Assembly (NCBI GenBank): GCA_037953625.1 | Contig: CM075653.1 | Coordinates: 101,349,639 to 101,413,638, forward strand | Source of the DNA: Crotalaria pallida | Taxonomy: Eukaryota > Streptophyta > Magnoliopsida > Fabales > Fabaceae | Reading direction: 5' to 3' | Length of the DNA stretch: 64,000 bases | Shown: piece after piece, positions 42,232 to 54,825 of the stretch | Layout of the letters: each line of letters starts with the position of its first letter | How positions within the stretch are numbered: position 1 is the stretch's first letter | Notes under the pieces: generated by a model | Database searches by the model: none | What the model was told of the DNA's origin: nothing | Seen by the model: only the letters and a program-made list of their open reading frames with translations | Made by a program: the position numbers and the translations under genes

Positions 42232-45145
42232 TACGTGTAGGTGTATGATGCATGAGTGCATGTAATTGTATGTGCCATATGTGTATACGTATGATGTATA
42301 TATGTGTGTGTGCTATTAATTGTATGTATGCATTTTCCATGATGTCATGCTATGTGTTGCTATGATAAACATGGAAAGGAAATTGTGTGTGAATAAGTGT
42401 GTGCATGTGTGTGGTTCGGCCAAGTGGAAGGGTGGAGGAGCCAAGAAGAATGCATTTTCTTATGCATTAAGTAATGAGAAATTTAAAATAGAAATAGGGA
42501 GAGAGTAGGAGAGATGACTCATAGAGCCTAAGGAAGACTTTCTCACCTCCATGTCTCCTTGATGAGACACCATCCATGCAAACTTTGGGCTGGACCGATT
42601 TGCCCTTCTTCCACCTCCCTAAACCGAGGCTAAAAAGGGAAATTGTTCACCCTTGCCTCTAGTCTTAAAACCGTGTGAGTGTGTGTGTTTAGTTCATTCC
42701 CTTCTTCATTTCTATTCTTTCATAACACCCACCAACACACTTAGTTTCAAGAGTGCCTCAAGCTCTTGAAACCCATAAAGAAAAAGAGAGAACCCGTGAG
42801 GAGAAGAGAAGGAAAAGAGAGGGTGAGAATCCAAACCCTTAACCCAAACCCCTTGATTTCTTTCTTCCACACATTTCTTCATCAAAGATCAAGGAGAAAA
42901 CCCATCAACCCTAGAAGAGAGAGAGAGACCGAGGCAAAACCATTAAGAGGAGGAGAAGAGGAGATTGAAGGTTTAAGTTAGGACTTAAGGTAGATAGAGT
43001 TTTAATTAAGTAATTTTCATGTTGCAAAGGACTTTATAATGGACTTTGTTTAATTTTGTGATGCATGCCCTCATTTTTGAATGATCTTTAGGTTTGAAGG
43101 TCATGCATGTTATTTTCATGCCTTGATCTATAATGTTAATATGAAAAAGCTTTAATCTCTACTTGTAAATGTTTTCATGATGGCTTTTACTTGAAGTTGT
43201 GCTTAAACCTCATAGATTGCTTTGATTTCCTCATACATGTTGATTTTGTGGCCTTATAATCCTTATTTTTCCTTGCATGTTCTCTTTATGTTTTGATCTT
43301 GAATGTTTGTGAATGAATGAACCAATAAATCACCAAATCAAGAGCTAAAATGATTCGGCCATGAGTAGGAATTTTAGGTCTTGATGTTTTTAATTTGATC
43401 TAAGTAGTTTCATGTTTAGAAAAATTAATTTTAATCTATTCTTCACGGTTTGCTTGAAGGTTTGTGTTTAAGTTCATGATTTTGCCTTTCTTTTCTTTTG
43501 CATGTCTAAATTGAGTCAAGGTCTATGTGTGTGTGTGAAAAATGAGGTGATGCTTTTAAGTCTTACATGATATGATCTTAGCTATGTGCATGTGAAAATA
43601 AAATTAGGAGACTTGCCTTCTTGCATGTCATGATTCGGTCAAGACTAGGGGGAAATAGGAAACCATGCTAAGTCATGCTTTTCTTACATGCATGTTAAAC
43701 ATTGTCTCACCTAGAGATTTATAGGTACATGCATGTGTTTCTCTTAAAGGATGAAGACCTTGACATGATTCTCAATTTTATGGTGAAAAGAAATTAAATT
43801 TTATTTGTTAAATTCCTTGTGTGAAGCTCATGGTTTTAATAAAGAAAATTAGAAAATAATTTTTTGAAAATAATTTTTGCTTTGTTTCTTGTTCCTTGTG
43901 CATGTTATGATGATATTCGGCCTATTCATATTAGCTAGGCTAGGATTCCTTTTCCAATAAAATGATTTATAAGGAATGGGTATATTTTAAGGAAATTAAG
44001 CTAGGACGAATTGCTTGAAATTGTGTTGTAGACATGTGTTTTCCATTCGATTTCTTACTTAGAAATAAAAGAGATAAATCAATAAATTTAACTAAGCTTG
44101 GAAGAGTATGTGTTTGAATGAATATGTGTGTGGTGTATTCGGTTGGGATTAAAAAGGAAATGGAATTTAATGACTAAAATAAAATGAATTGATTCATGTA
44201 ATTTGAATGGTGATGTTTGATTTATTTCCTTTACTTTCTTCGGTTGTGTAGTTTAAATAGGTTTAGGAAGTATAACTGCATGAAATAAAATGTGCATGGT
44301 AAATTTTGAGAAGAATAGAAATTGTTTAAAGTAAATATTGATATGAAAATGGATTTGTGAATCCTTGTATGCCAAAGTGCTTTATGCGGAGGAAATGAAT
44401 TAAGTATGAATTCCATGGTTGCTTTAACAAAATCGTTTAAATGCTTTTAATAAACTAAGTGGTGTATGTTGTTATGTGGTGTGATTTGTTTGAATGTCTT
44501 GTTGTGTTCATGGCTGTCCTAAATCGTTTTATGATGAAACATGAGTTTTAAAGTATTGATTTTTAAGCTAAAAAGCTATTTAAGGTAAAGGACGTTTTTG
44601 TAATGTTTTTGGAGTTTTTATTTTACAAAACTGTTTTGCTGTCCCGAACCATTTGAACGTGCTTTTCATGTTTCAAAATGTTTTCATATGATTTAAAGCT
44701 AAGCTTCCAAGTAACAAATGATTTTGGTTATATTTTCAAAAGTTTCCAACAAAGAGAGGACAAGTAATAAACTAAGAAAAGATTTTCTCAAATAAAGGAA
44801 TAACACAAAGTGTTCTATTTAATATGAGAAATGATGAAAAGAGGTTGGGGAAAATGGCAGCACGATGTTTCGAGGAGGGCACACATTCAACAGCTGGACC
44901 TCAGGTGAGAGAGAAGCTTTCCCTAAGACACCGTGGTAGCTAGGTGATTTATTAGGACGTTCCGTATCATCTCAAAGATCGGAACGAAGTGGTCGGAGTC
45001 AGTAGTATAAGTGGCAATTGTTTGCTTTGTGTGGTCACTTATACGAAGGTGACAAAGACCACAATGCTATTGTGTGATGTTGTGTGTGATAATATGATTG
45101 GTTATTTATTTGTTTTTACATAATGATGCTTAGGATTATGATAAG
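41797..45145 (+). mobile_element. 3' LTR of element B, truncated
   Basis: It matches 34853-38206 almost base for base. About 30 differences were counted by eye in 3.35 kb, plus small length changes in microsatellites. The terminal TG is mutated (TTTAACACC). The copy stops at gattatgataag (45145), where unrelated sequence begins. The remaining 2.5 kb of the LTR and the right target duplication are missing. Confidence 0.93.
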
Positions 45146-48100
45146 CTAGACAACTACCTATTTAAACAAAAAAAATTCAATAACTTAATATGTTTTAATA
45201 TGCTACCTGTATTGGGGATCTTTAGAAAAACTCATTTTAGTTTTGCATTTTGCTCATGATAATATGACCTAGTAAACTTAAAAGTTACAACAATCCATAC
45301 TTAGCAATAGTAGTCATTCTAGTAAATAAGTACAATTTCCATGCATCTATTATATTTAGAATGTGAAAAAATCCTATTTAGTAACAGTGGTCTTTCTAGT
45401 AAATAAGTACAATGTTCTCTTAGTTGATATCATCCTCAAATGTTTTACATTTCCAACAATTTGAACTTGAATTATTTCTCAGGAAATTTAGCAAAGCAGT
45501 TGTTTTGAAACAGTAGTCTTTCTAGTAAATAAGTACAATGTTCTCTTAGTACAATGTTTTCTAGTAAATAAGTACAGTGCATTTTGCAGCTTGCAAGGAC
45601 ATTTCTCCTGACTATTTTGGCTGTGTTTTTTTCAATATTTAAGAGATTGCAATGCTGAAAACATTCAAGTCACAAAATGCTATGAAAGTATGCATAATAG
45701 CATTGCTTTACTTGATTTGCAGGCTATTTTGAACTGCTCTCTCTGCTGAGTTGTATGCTCTCTCCAATTGTACTTGACCCAAATTTCCACAGAACAACAA
45801 TTAAAGAGCAAAAAAAAATAATAAAAAAAATAACATGATTTGTTTCATTAGGCACATTGGTGCACTTATATCAGCATAAGCAAAAAAAAAAAAAGCTTCT
45901 TAGAAGTCATAAACATAAAATATTAGGAAATTTAGATAGCAAAGATAGAAAGATATTAAATAATAGGAAACTTGCGAAATAAGAGGAGAAACCATTTAAC
46001 TTACTATTGTAGTTAGTAAAAAGAGAAGAGGAGATAACTTCCTGCTTTTTCCCATTTGTTTGAGGATTCTTCCTTTTTAGTACTCAAATCATCAAAAAAT
46101 GAAAAAAAAAATCAAAGTAAAGTTAGTAACGTTCAAGTATGAAACTTTATTTATAAATAACACTATTTTGAAGAATGGATACTTTGTTGTCATTTACAAT
46201 TTATTGAACTCTCACATGGTTCCTTTGTTACTATTTATCCACATTTAGTTATCTATATTATTCCTCTTTCTGCTGGCTTTAAGCCATGACATGTCTGCTT
46301 TAATGTGGATAAATAATAGGTTCACCATGTAATAATAATAAGCTAGACCACTACCTATTGAGACTGCAAATTTTATGGACCTGTATTTGTTTGCATTTAC
46401 CTTGAAGTATTGTGTATGTGGGATTTTGTTGCAGCTTTTATACATTTACCTTCAAATATATGTATTGGCACACATATTATTACATAAAAATCAATCTATA
46501 TAACTCCTCAAAAGTTAATAACTCCTCAAAAATTAATATCACTTATATATAAAAGTAGTACACTAATGAACTGACTGATAGTTTTTTTTGAACGCAGATG
46601 CTAATCAAAAAAGCCAAAAGGTCTGTGCACATGTGTAATTAGAGATTGCTGCCGATGAAGTCAAGGAAATAGGTATGCCATGGATTTTTCAATCCTAAAA
46701 TATCTTCTTACCTGTTCAAATAAAAACCTATGTTTATTAGGATCCTGTGACATATAGAATATTAATATGTCTTAATTCAGTTGTATAATATAAGCCAGCA
46801 AGATTAGTGTAAGAAAAGATAGACCATATTGCCCAACATAAAATACAAAGACTAAAGCTGCTGTTGTGGCTTACCCCTCAGCTTTAAAGGTTATTGATTT
46901 TTCAGTAAATTAATTTTTGTTACTTTAGATGTTACTTTTATGAATATATTTGCTACTCTTAACACAAAGTAAAGTAATATTCATTGGAATCCATAACAAT
47001 TTAGACGAATCCTATATTATTTGTGACATGTTAGAGTATTTCTCAACCACAGTTTTATTTTTAATAAGTCAACTAATTTTTTTTTAATCATAAAAAGGCA
47101 TCATCTAATTTAGGATTTATCAATAAGACTGAAATATTGCAAATATATTCACAACAGTATAGATGTGACATTTATGAACATTGCAAATATATGCCTACCG
47201 GTATGGCATCATCTACTAAAATTGTTTTACTTGATTTGTAGGCTATATTAAACTGCTCTCTCTGTTGAGTTGTATGCTCTCTCCAATTGTACCTTGACCA
47301 AAATTTCCATAGAATTGCATTTGAAGAGAAGAAAAAAAGTTAAAACATATGCCTATGGTTCAATCATTGTAAGTGTCCTATTCACCCGCTTTCCTCATTA
47401 ACATGATGTTTTTTTATTAGGCACATTGGTGCACTTATCAGCATCTGCAGAAAAATGCTTCGTAGAAACCATAAATATAAAATATTAGGAAATTTAGATA
47501 GTAAAGATAGAAAATAATAGGAAATTTACGAAATAAGAGAAGAAACCATTTAACTTACTATTGTAGTTAGTAAAAAGAGAAGAGGAGATAACTTCCTGCT
47601 TATTCCCATTTATCTGAGGATTCTTCCTTTTCAGTACTCAAATATTTAAAAATTGAAGAAAAAAAATCTGAGTAAAGTTAGTAACCTTTCAAGTGCTTAA
47701 CTTTATTTATAAATAACACTAATGGACGCTTTATTACCATTTACAATTTATTGAACTCTCACATGGTTCCTTTGTTACTTTTTATATGCATTTAGTTATT
47801 TATATTATTCGTTCCTCTCTTTCTGCTGGCTTTGAGCCATGACATGTCTGGTCTAACGTGGATAAATAATAGGTTCACCAGGTAATAATAATAAGCTAGA
47901 CCACTACCTATTGAGACTGCAAATTTTATGGACCTGTATTCATTTGCGTTTTTACCTTCAAGTAATGTGTATGAGAGATTTTGTTGCGACCTTTATACAT
48001 TTACCTTCAAGTATTGTTTTACGAAATTGATTCAAGTAATATTTAATATTCTTGCAGCTTATAAAATGTTACTGAATCATCCAAATATGATATGCATTAA

Positions 48101-48690
48101 AATAAAAATCATGTACCTCATAAATGGCCAAAGTTCCGGTTCATCTTTCTGCTTCTTAATTATTTTCTATTCTTCCAAGTCAGTAACCAAATCTTGAAAG
48201 CAAGAAATAATAATGTTAAGAAGAAATGTTGTAAAAAATAGAGATTAAATGTAAAATATCATAACTTAGTAACCAAACCTCTTACTACTCTTGTAGAAAC
48301 AATAGTGTTAAGAAGAAGAAGTAAAAAGAAGAGGCTTCTGTGAGGAGAACCGATGCGAAGAAGAAGAAGAAGCAACCATGCGATGAAGAGGAGAGCCCAG
48401 TGGGAGAGGCTTCAGTGAGGAGGAGAACCCATGCGATGAAGAGTAAGAAGAAGAAGAAGAAGAGGCTTTAGTGAGGAGGAGAACCCGTGTGAAGAAGAAG
48501 CCAGTGGGAGAGACTTCAGTGAGGAGGAGAACCCATGGTTTTGTTGAAAGCTTTGTTGTGTGATGAGAGTGGCGTATTTGATAAGCCATTTTTTTAAACC
48601 TGACGTGTGGGTCCCATGGTGCAATAAAAAAACCTTTCAGACGGACACTGTTCTTGTGGGTGTAGGGGGTCCACACTGAATATTTAATAT
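45146..48690. repeat. Non-coding repeat region with a spaced 0.75-kb duplication
   Basis: About 45705-46455 and 47226-48017 are direct copies at roughly 90 per cent by eye, sharing the stretch gctgagttgtatgctctctcc and the taataataataagctagacc block. The word ctagac(c)actaccta occurs at 45146, 46346 and 47895. Short repeats with ctagtaaataagtacaatg lie at 45330-45580. No ORF longer than chance, and no terminal repeats or transposon proteins, were recognised. The type is unknown. Confidence 0.65.
48315..48545. repeat. Minisatellite, GAGGAGAACCCATG-type
   Basis: Four or more imperfect units contain gaagaagaag and gtgaggaggagaaccc(a)tg. The minus-strand 122-codon frame here (Ser-rich) is only a product of the repeat. 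Confidence 0.8.
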
Positions 48691-48812
48691 ATTTTCAATG
48701 GTTACTGTTGATAATGAACCGTGTTTATAAATATTGTTTTTTATTGCTGAGCATAATTCTAAAATTTAAGAATAAATTAATTAATTAAGGATTAAAATTT
48801 TGGGGTGTTACA
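48691..48812 (-). mobile_element. LTR scrap (U3 start) of the solo-LTR family
   Basis: On the minus strand it starts at 48812 with TGTAACACCCCAAAATTTT, identical to the start of the solo LTR at 18716, and continues about 120 bp before unrelated sequence. The rest of that LTR is gone. Confidence 0.7.
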
Positions 48813-49010
48813 CAACTGTGAATTAGAGATGGCAAATAATAAACACGACTCAATCAAATTGGTCCAAATAAATCTGATATATAATTTGCTTAGATTTATA
48901 TAATACAATTTAGAGTTAATAGTCATATAGGTCCCCGAAAGTTACTTGTGGAATCATTTAGGTCCCTAAAAAAATTTTGAAATCTCTTAAACCCCCAAAG
49001 ATCATTTTGT
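48813..49010. other. Spacer with a MITE-like fragment
   Basis: The words cataggtcccc and aatcatttaggtccct at 48915-48990 look like one half of a 'gtccct' foldback element. Nothing else was recognised. Confidence 0.4.
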
Positions 49011-51108
49011 GTTATTGTTATTCTATTTTAAGAATTGAAAACTGAAGTTTTTTATTTGAAAACTTTAAGATATGAAAACAAGGATGACAATGTTTGACCA
49101 GCTCAAGAAAACAAGAATGAAAGTATTTGATCAAGCCTTAGCTCAAACCAACAAGTAAATGAAGATGCTTGAACTTGTTGTTTGTGAAAACCACAACATG
49201 AAGACTTTTAAGTCTAATGAGATAGAACAACTCATAAATGGAGAGGTGTTCAACAACAAGCTGTATGATTCAAATTTACAAAAAGGTTCTATAGAGACCA
49301 TGAAAGGAGAGCATTTAGATACTGCTCATTGAAGTTTGCTTTGGTAAGTCACCCTACTCAACAAACCTTTATGAAGTAGAAGACAACACACAATATGAAA
49401 GATTTAGTCATTGATATCATTGATGATGATGTATCAAATGAGTTACATGAATTTGCTTTGGCCTCCCCTGATAATGAAGATGAGGAGGTTAACGGTCAAC
49501 TACTGCCATCATTTTCCCAACTAGCAAAGGATAATGGGAAGAGTTTGTTTGATAGCATAAAACATCCCACTACTATTGAGGCAAATAAGGTTATCACCTT
49601 TCCATATTTGTTTCATCAACCAGTAGTTTTTATTTAAGCGTTACTATAAAATTATGTGTTTTAACTTTTTATTGTCCTAGGAAAAGTTCATTGAGATGTC
49701 ACCTGAAGTTGCCAGACTAAAAAACCAACTGTTTCAAACTTCCCCATCTGACTCCAGTAACAAAAAACAGAAAAGCACTTTTGTCTCACTATCATTCTCA
49801 CTTAGTGGAAATTCATCAAACAAAAAGGTTAGGACCTCTGTATCTAGGAAGGGATCACATGGTGGTGGAAAGACAGTGGTGTAATCATTCCAAAGGTATA
49901 TCTCCATGCAAAGCATTAATTAATGTAATAACTCCATTTTTCTATATTATAGACACTAACTGGTGACATATGTTTATGTTATACTAGTTATTCAAAACCA
50001 TTAGACCCACTGCTGATATGGACTTGAGCACTAAAAAGGCTCAAGTTTTTGCTTATATATTTGGTTAAGGCATGGACATTAAGTAAGTTAATTACAATAA
50101 TAATGTTTTATGTTTAATCATTCTAAATAGCTACTAATCATCCAACATAGCTACTAATCATATTTAAGTTATCCTACTAATTTGCTAATAAGTATGTTAT
50201 AATCACAATGAAGTAGTCTTAAGCATGGATAACATAATAGTGCGTCGTCAAGACTTCTAATGCTTTGTCCCCGGAAGACCAATCACTGCAAAGGTTAAAA
50301 AATTAGTCATCATAATAACTTAAGTTTTATTATTGTCTAATAAATGAATGATTATTGATCTTAAGATTGGAATATGAGCAGATGGTGAAGCTTATTGCAC
50401 TAGAGCTCTCTCTAATACAACAAAAGTATTACTCAGGCATCACCACTTGGTGCTTGCCTCCTGATTTTGCAATAATAAACCATGTCCTTGATTCTGTCTT
50501 TTAAATTTTTTATTCATATTAAACTGTAATAAATGTATTTATGATCTATCAAATTTGACAACTATATGTCAGAAAAAGGTGCTTGAGGAGAAGGAACTAG
50601 AGTCTATGACTAAAAAGTATGCTAGGAGGTGGATTCATGCTTCAGATTGTCTTAAATTTGAAAGTGTATGGCCTTAAATTTGCAACTGTATGCTAAACTC
50701 TAAACAACATTTCCACTGATTTCATTGGTAAATAATCTTTCTAGATTTATGTACCTATTGAAGAAAATGGACATTGGTACCTGATGGTCATATCCATTGA
50801 AGACCAAACAATCTACCATTTGGATTCTAATTTGTATGTAAACATGATACCACCTAGGCGTAGAGCTATGAGGAAAATGGTAATCGTTGCTCTTTATAAC
50901 AGTTAACATGTTTACTTTAACATGCTTGCATTATTTAATGGCTATTTTTTTATAATAATTTAGTACACAGTTATACATGACATTGTTTCTTCCCCATACT
51001 TTGGTGGAAATATTCTTGTCAATCAAGATTACACTAAATGGGATATCATTGAAGCAAGAGGTATCCCCATTGTGGCAGTAGGTGAGAAACCAATAACAAT
51101 AACCATTA
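49011..51108 (+). pseudogene. Ulp1-like (C48) peptidase gene, left arm of inverted duplication
   Basis: Exon-like blocks separated by introns are visible: 49395-49580 (acidic, ELHEFALASPDNEDEEV), about 49681-49895 (basic, Ser/Lys-rich), about 50380-50470 (ITTWCLPPDFA), about 50577-50670, 50745-50879 (YVPIEENGHWYLMVI with catalytic His; YHLDSN with catalytic Asp) and about 50965-51081 (WDIIEARGIPIVA). The series stops before the catalytic Cys of C48 proteases. Frameshift (about 49874) and stop (about 50066) show decay. Such Ulp1 domains ride on Mutator-like and CACTA transposons in plants (family knowledge). The 5' end is lost compared with the right arm. Confidence 0.75.
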
Positions 51109-51698
51109 GAAACCATTACTAATGGTTCTCACCTACTACCACAGTTGGGGATTCCTCTTGCTTCAACCATTTTCCATTCAGTGTAATCTTGATTGACAAG
51201 ATTATTTCCACCAGAGTATGGGGAAGAAACAATGTCATGTATAACTGTGTACTAAATTATTATAAAAAAAATAGCCATTAAATAATGCAAGCATGTTAAA
51301 GTAAACATGTTAACTGTTATAAAGAGCAACGATTACCATTTTCCTCATAGCTCTACGCCTAGGTGGTATCATGTCCACATACAAATTAGAATCCAAATGG
51401 TAGATTGTTTGGTCTTCAATGGATGACTGTCAGCTACCAATGTCCATTTTCCTCAATTGGTACATAAATCTAGAAAGATTATTTACCAATGAAATTAGTA
51501 GAAGTGTTGTTTAGAGTTTAGCATACAGTTGCATATTTAAGACCGTACCCTTACAAATTAAAGACCATCTAAAGCATGAATTTACCTCCTAGCATAATTT
51601 TCTATCATAAACTTTAGATCCTTCCCTTCAAGCACCTCTTCTTGATATTTTGTTGTATAATTTGATAGTTCATAAATACATTTATATCATTTTAATTG

Positions 51699-51967
51699 AG
51701 AATAATTGGTCCCTAACATTGTAGGCGTCGATCAAGTTAGTCCCTGACTTTATTGAAATAACAATTTAGTCCCTGAGATAACATTTTAATTCACATACGT
51801 CCTTATCTATATCTCATTTTAAAGCAAATGCATCTCTACGATAATAACGGTAGGGACTAACTTGATCCATGTTCTCCTATTTCAGGGACTAAATTGCTAT
51901 TTTGATAAAGTTAGGAACTAACTTGACCGACACCTTCAAAGTCAAGGACCAATCTAACCAATTATTC
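51699..51967. mobile_element. Mutator-like MITE, complete
   Basis: The inverted ends are agaataattggt and accaattattct, followed by mirrored ggtccctaac/gtcaagttagtccctgac words. Flanks ttttaattg and ttttaagtg are nine bases with one difference, which fits a Mutator-type target duplication. A half copy of the same family lies at 30352-30498. Confidence 0.75.
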
Positions 51968-53262
51968 TTTTAAGTGAACAAAAATAAAAGAAGCAGATTC
52001 ATGGACATAGTTTATTAATGCAAATTAAACTCAGGAGGAAGCACCAATGGTGATGCCTGACTAATATTGTTACATTAGGAAGAGCTTTAGTATAACAAGC
52101 TTCACCATCTGCACATATTCCAATCTTAAGATCAATAATCATTCAGACAATAATAAAAATACTTAAGATTTAGAATGACTGATCTTTTAACCTTTGCAAT
52201 AATTGGCCTTCTAGGGACAAAACAATAGAATTCCTGACGGGTCGCTATTATGTCACTCATGCTTAAGACTACATCATCGTGATTATAACATACTTACTAG
52301 CAAATTAAATTTGCAGGATAACTTAATTATGATCAGTAGCTATATAGGATGACTATACATAAAACACTACTGACCTAACTTACTTAATGTCCATGCCTTC
52401 ACCAAATATATAAGCAAAAACTTGAGCCTCTTTGGTACTTAAGTCCATATCAACAATGAGTCTAAATATAATTTTGAATAACTAGTACAACATAAACATA
52501 TGTTAGTATCTGTGATACAAAAAAATTTAGTTATTACATTAATTAATATTTTACATGGAGATATATACCTTTGGAATGATTACACCACGTGTCTTTCCAC
52601 CACCACGTGATCCCTTCCTAGATCCAGAGGTTCTAACCCTTTTGTTTGATGAATTTCCACCTAGTGAGAATGATGGTGAGACAAAAGTGTTTTTCTGTTT
52701 TTTGTTACTAAAGTTAGATGGGGAGTTTGAAACATTTGTTTTCCTAGCCAGTCAACTTCAGGTAATATCCCAATGAACTTTCTCCCAGGACAAGAAAAAG
52801 TAAAAACATATTATTTAATAGTAATGCTAAAATAAAAACTACATGTTGACGAAACAAATATGAAAAGGTGGTAACCTTATTTGGCTTAATAGAAGTGGGA
52901 TGTTTTATGCTATCGAACAACCTCTTCCCCTTATCCTTTGTTGGTTGGGAAAATGATAGTAGCAATTGACCATTACCCCCATATTCACTATCAACGATGG
53001 CCAAAGCAAATTCATACAACTCATTTACATCATCATCAGTGACGTCAATGACTCAATCTTTCATATTGGGTGTTGTCTTCTGCTTCATGAGGGTTTGTTA
53101 AATAAGGTAACTCCCAAAAGCATACTTCATATGACCAGCATCTGAATGTTCTCCTATCATAGTCTCCTTAGAACATTTTTTGTATATTCGTATCACAATA
53201 CTTGTTTGTGAACGTATCCTTTTCAGTTATGAGTTGTTGGTCCATCACATCCATAGACTTTA

Positions 53263-53731
53263 GAGTTTGTTTGGTTTGAGGGATTTTGAGGGAAGAGAAA
53301 TTGGGGAAGGAGAAAATAGAAAGAAAACACATGTTTTCTCTTGTTTGGTTGGGGGTAGAAAATGAGAGAGAAAAGAAAAGAGGGTTGGGACCCACACAAA
53401 ATTTTTTTCTTCCCTCATGTGGCGAGAGAATGGGAAGAAAATGGGAACATGCACTACCAAACAAAAATAACTACAACAGATGTTAATGAGTAAACTTGCC
53501 TGCAACAGATGTTAATGAGTAAACTTGCAACCACACTGCTCTGTTCCTTTTTTATTTTTTTATATTAACTATTTTGTCTTATATCAAACGTTTTCTCTCT
53601 TTTTTCTTTACATTTTCTCTCATACCAAACAAACATAAAATCTACTCATTTTCTCACCAAAATCATTCTCTTTTATTTCTCTCTTCCCTGTTTCTCTCTT
53701 CCCATTTTCTTTCGTGCAACCAAACAAAACC
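53263..53731. mobile_element. Tourist/Harbinger-like MITE
   Basis: The ends GAGTTTGTTTGGTTTG and, inverted, GGTTTTGTTTGGTTGC are flanked by TTA on both sides (53260-53262, 53732-53734). The left arm of the inverted duplication shows the empty site (gacttttaagtc at about 49203). A 27-bp tandem duplication (caacagatgttaatgagtaa) lies inside at about 53470-53530. Confidence 0.8.
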
Positions 53732-54290
53732 TTAAAGTCTACATGTTGTGGTTTTCCCAAAAAAGAAGTTCAATCATCTTCACTGACTGGTCGAACATTG
53801 ACATCCTTGTTTTCATATACTAAAATTTTCAGATAAAGAACTTTAGTTTTCAATTCTTAAAATAGAATAACAATAACACAACAATGTTACTGAAATCTTA
53901 CTTCCAAGAATGCAGCCAGGCATATTTTAGGGTCCTTCATGTGGAATGTTGTTAAACACAAAAATGTGTTATATCTATTGAGTGAAATTATCAGTAATGT
54001 TGCTCAAAATTTTTTGAAAAACCTTAAACAAAGAAGAAAAAGTACTTATCTGCCACACAAGAAGACAAGCCTCGTTTGCAATCGGTGACAGAGAAACAGG
54101 CTAAGAAAACGACATATCAAGAACGTTGCTCTATCCAATTCGTCAACAACCACCGAGTTCGGTGAGTGAGGAAAATGAAGCCTGAAATTATGGTTGCCCA
54201 AAAGAAAGGAAGAAAAACGAAAAGTTTGAACAAGAATGAAGCAAATTTCAAAAAATTCCCTCCCTCGAAAACCCTAATTTTTTCAACTCT

Positions 54291-54825
54291 CATGTGAGTT
54301 CAAATTGTTATAATTAATTTATTTTAATATTCTAATTACTTTATTTAAATAAAGATAAAATAAAGATGTAAAATATTAAAGATAAAGTTTATTAATTTAT
54401 TTTAAAAAAAAGATAATGAATATATAAAATAAAGATTAAAATTATTAATTTCTATTAAAAATAAAAGAAATACAAATTTATTATTTTATTTTACTATTCT
54501 TATTATTTTAAAACCATAAAAAATTATTATTTTTCTTTTATAATTAACTATAAGAATAAATTTATTAATATTATTTTAAAATTAGAATATAATATTTTAT
54601 TTTAAAAAAACTGATAAAATAAAGATAAAGTTATTACTTTTATTTTAATATTTTTATTCATTTATTTTATTCTAAACATAAAAAAATTTAAAAAATTATA
54701 ACAATAAAATAACGATAAATAATAAAAAAATTGGATGATAAAAATAAGATAAAATTTATTTTTCTTAATTTTAATAATAACAAAAAAGTAAAGATAAATT
54801 ATTATTTAATTTTAATATTCTTATT
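54291..54825. other. Very AT-rich, low-complexity sequence
   Basis: Almost only A and T with many tattttatttt-like words. There is no gene. Confidence 0.8.

Larger units (their letters stand above)
51120..54290 (-). pseudogene. Ulp1-like (C48) peptidase gene, right arm of inverted duplication
   Basis: This is the reverse-complement partner of 49011-51108, meeting it head to tail at about 51110, with roughly 80-90 per cent similarity by eye. It keeps readings that are broken in the left arm, for example GGGKTRGVIIPK near 52590 and FGEGMDI near 52400, but is damaged elsewhere. It extends about 400 bp further at its 5' end (to about 54290) with UTR-like sequence. Two MITEs (51699-51967 and 53263-53731) have landed in it, which explains its greater length. 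It too stops before the catalytic Cys. Confidence 0.75.

Noticed and set aside
45146..45190. Helitron end (CTAG) at the junction
   Set aside because: CTAG is there, but the GC-rich hairpin required next to a Helitron 3' end is missing and no 5' TC end could be paired.
48308..48676. 122-codon Ser-rich minus-strand frame
   Set aside because: Made by the minisatellite.
53168..53505. 80-98-codon frames on both strands
   Set aside because: They lie in the Tourist-like MITE and its edges; low complexity, no domain.
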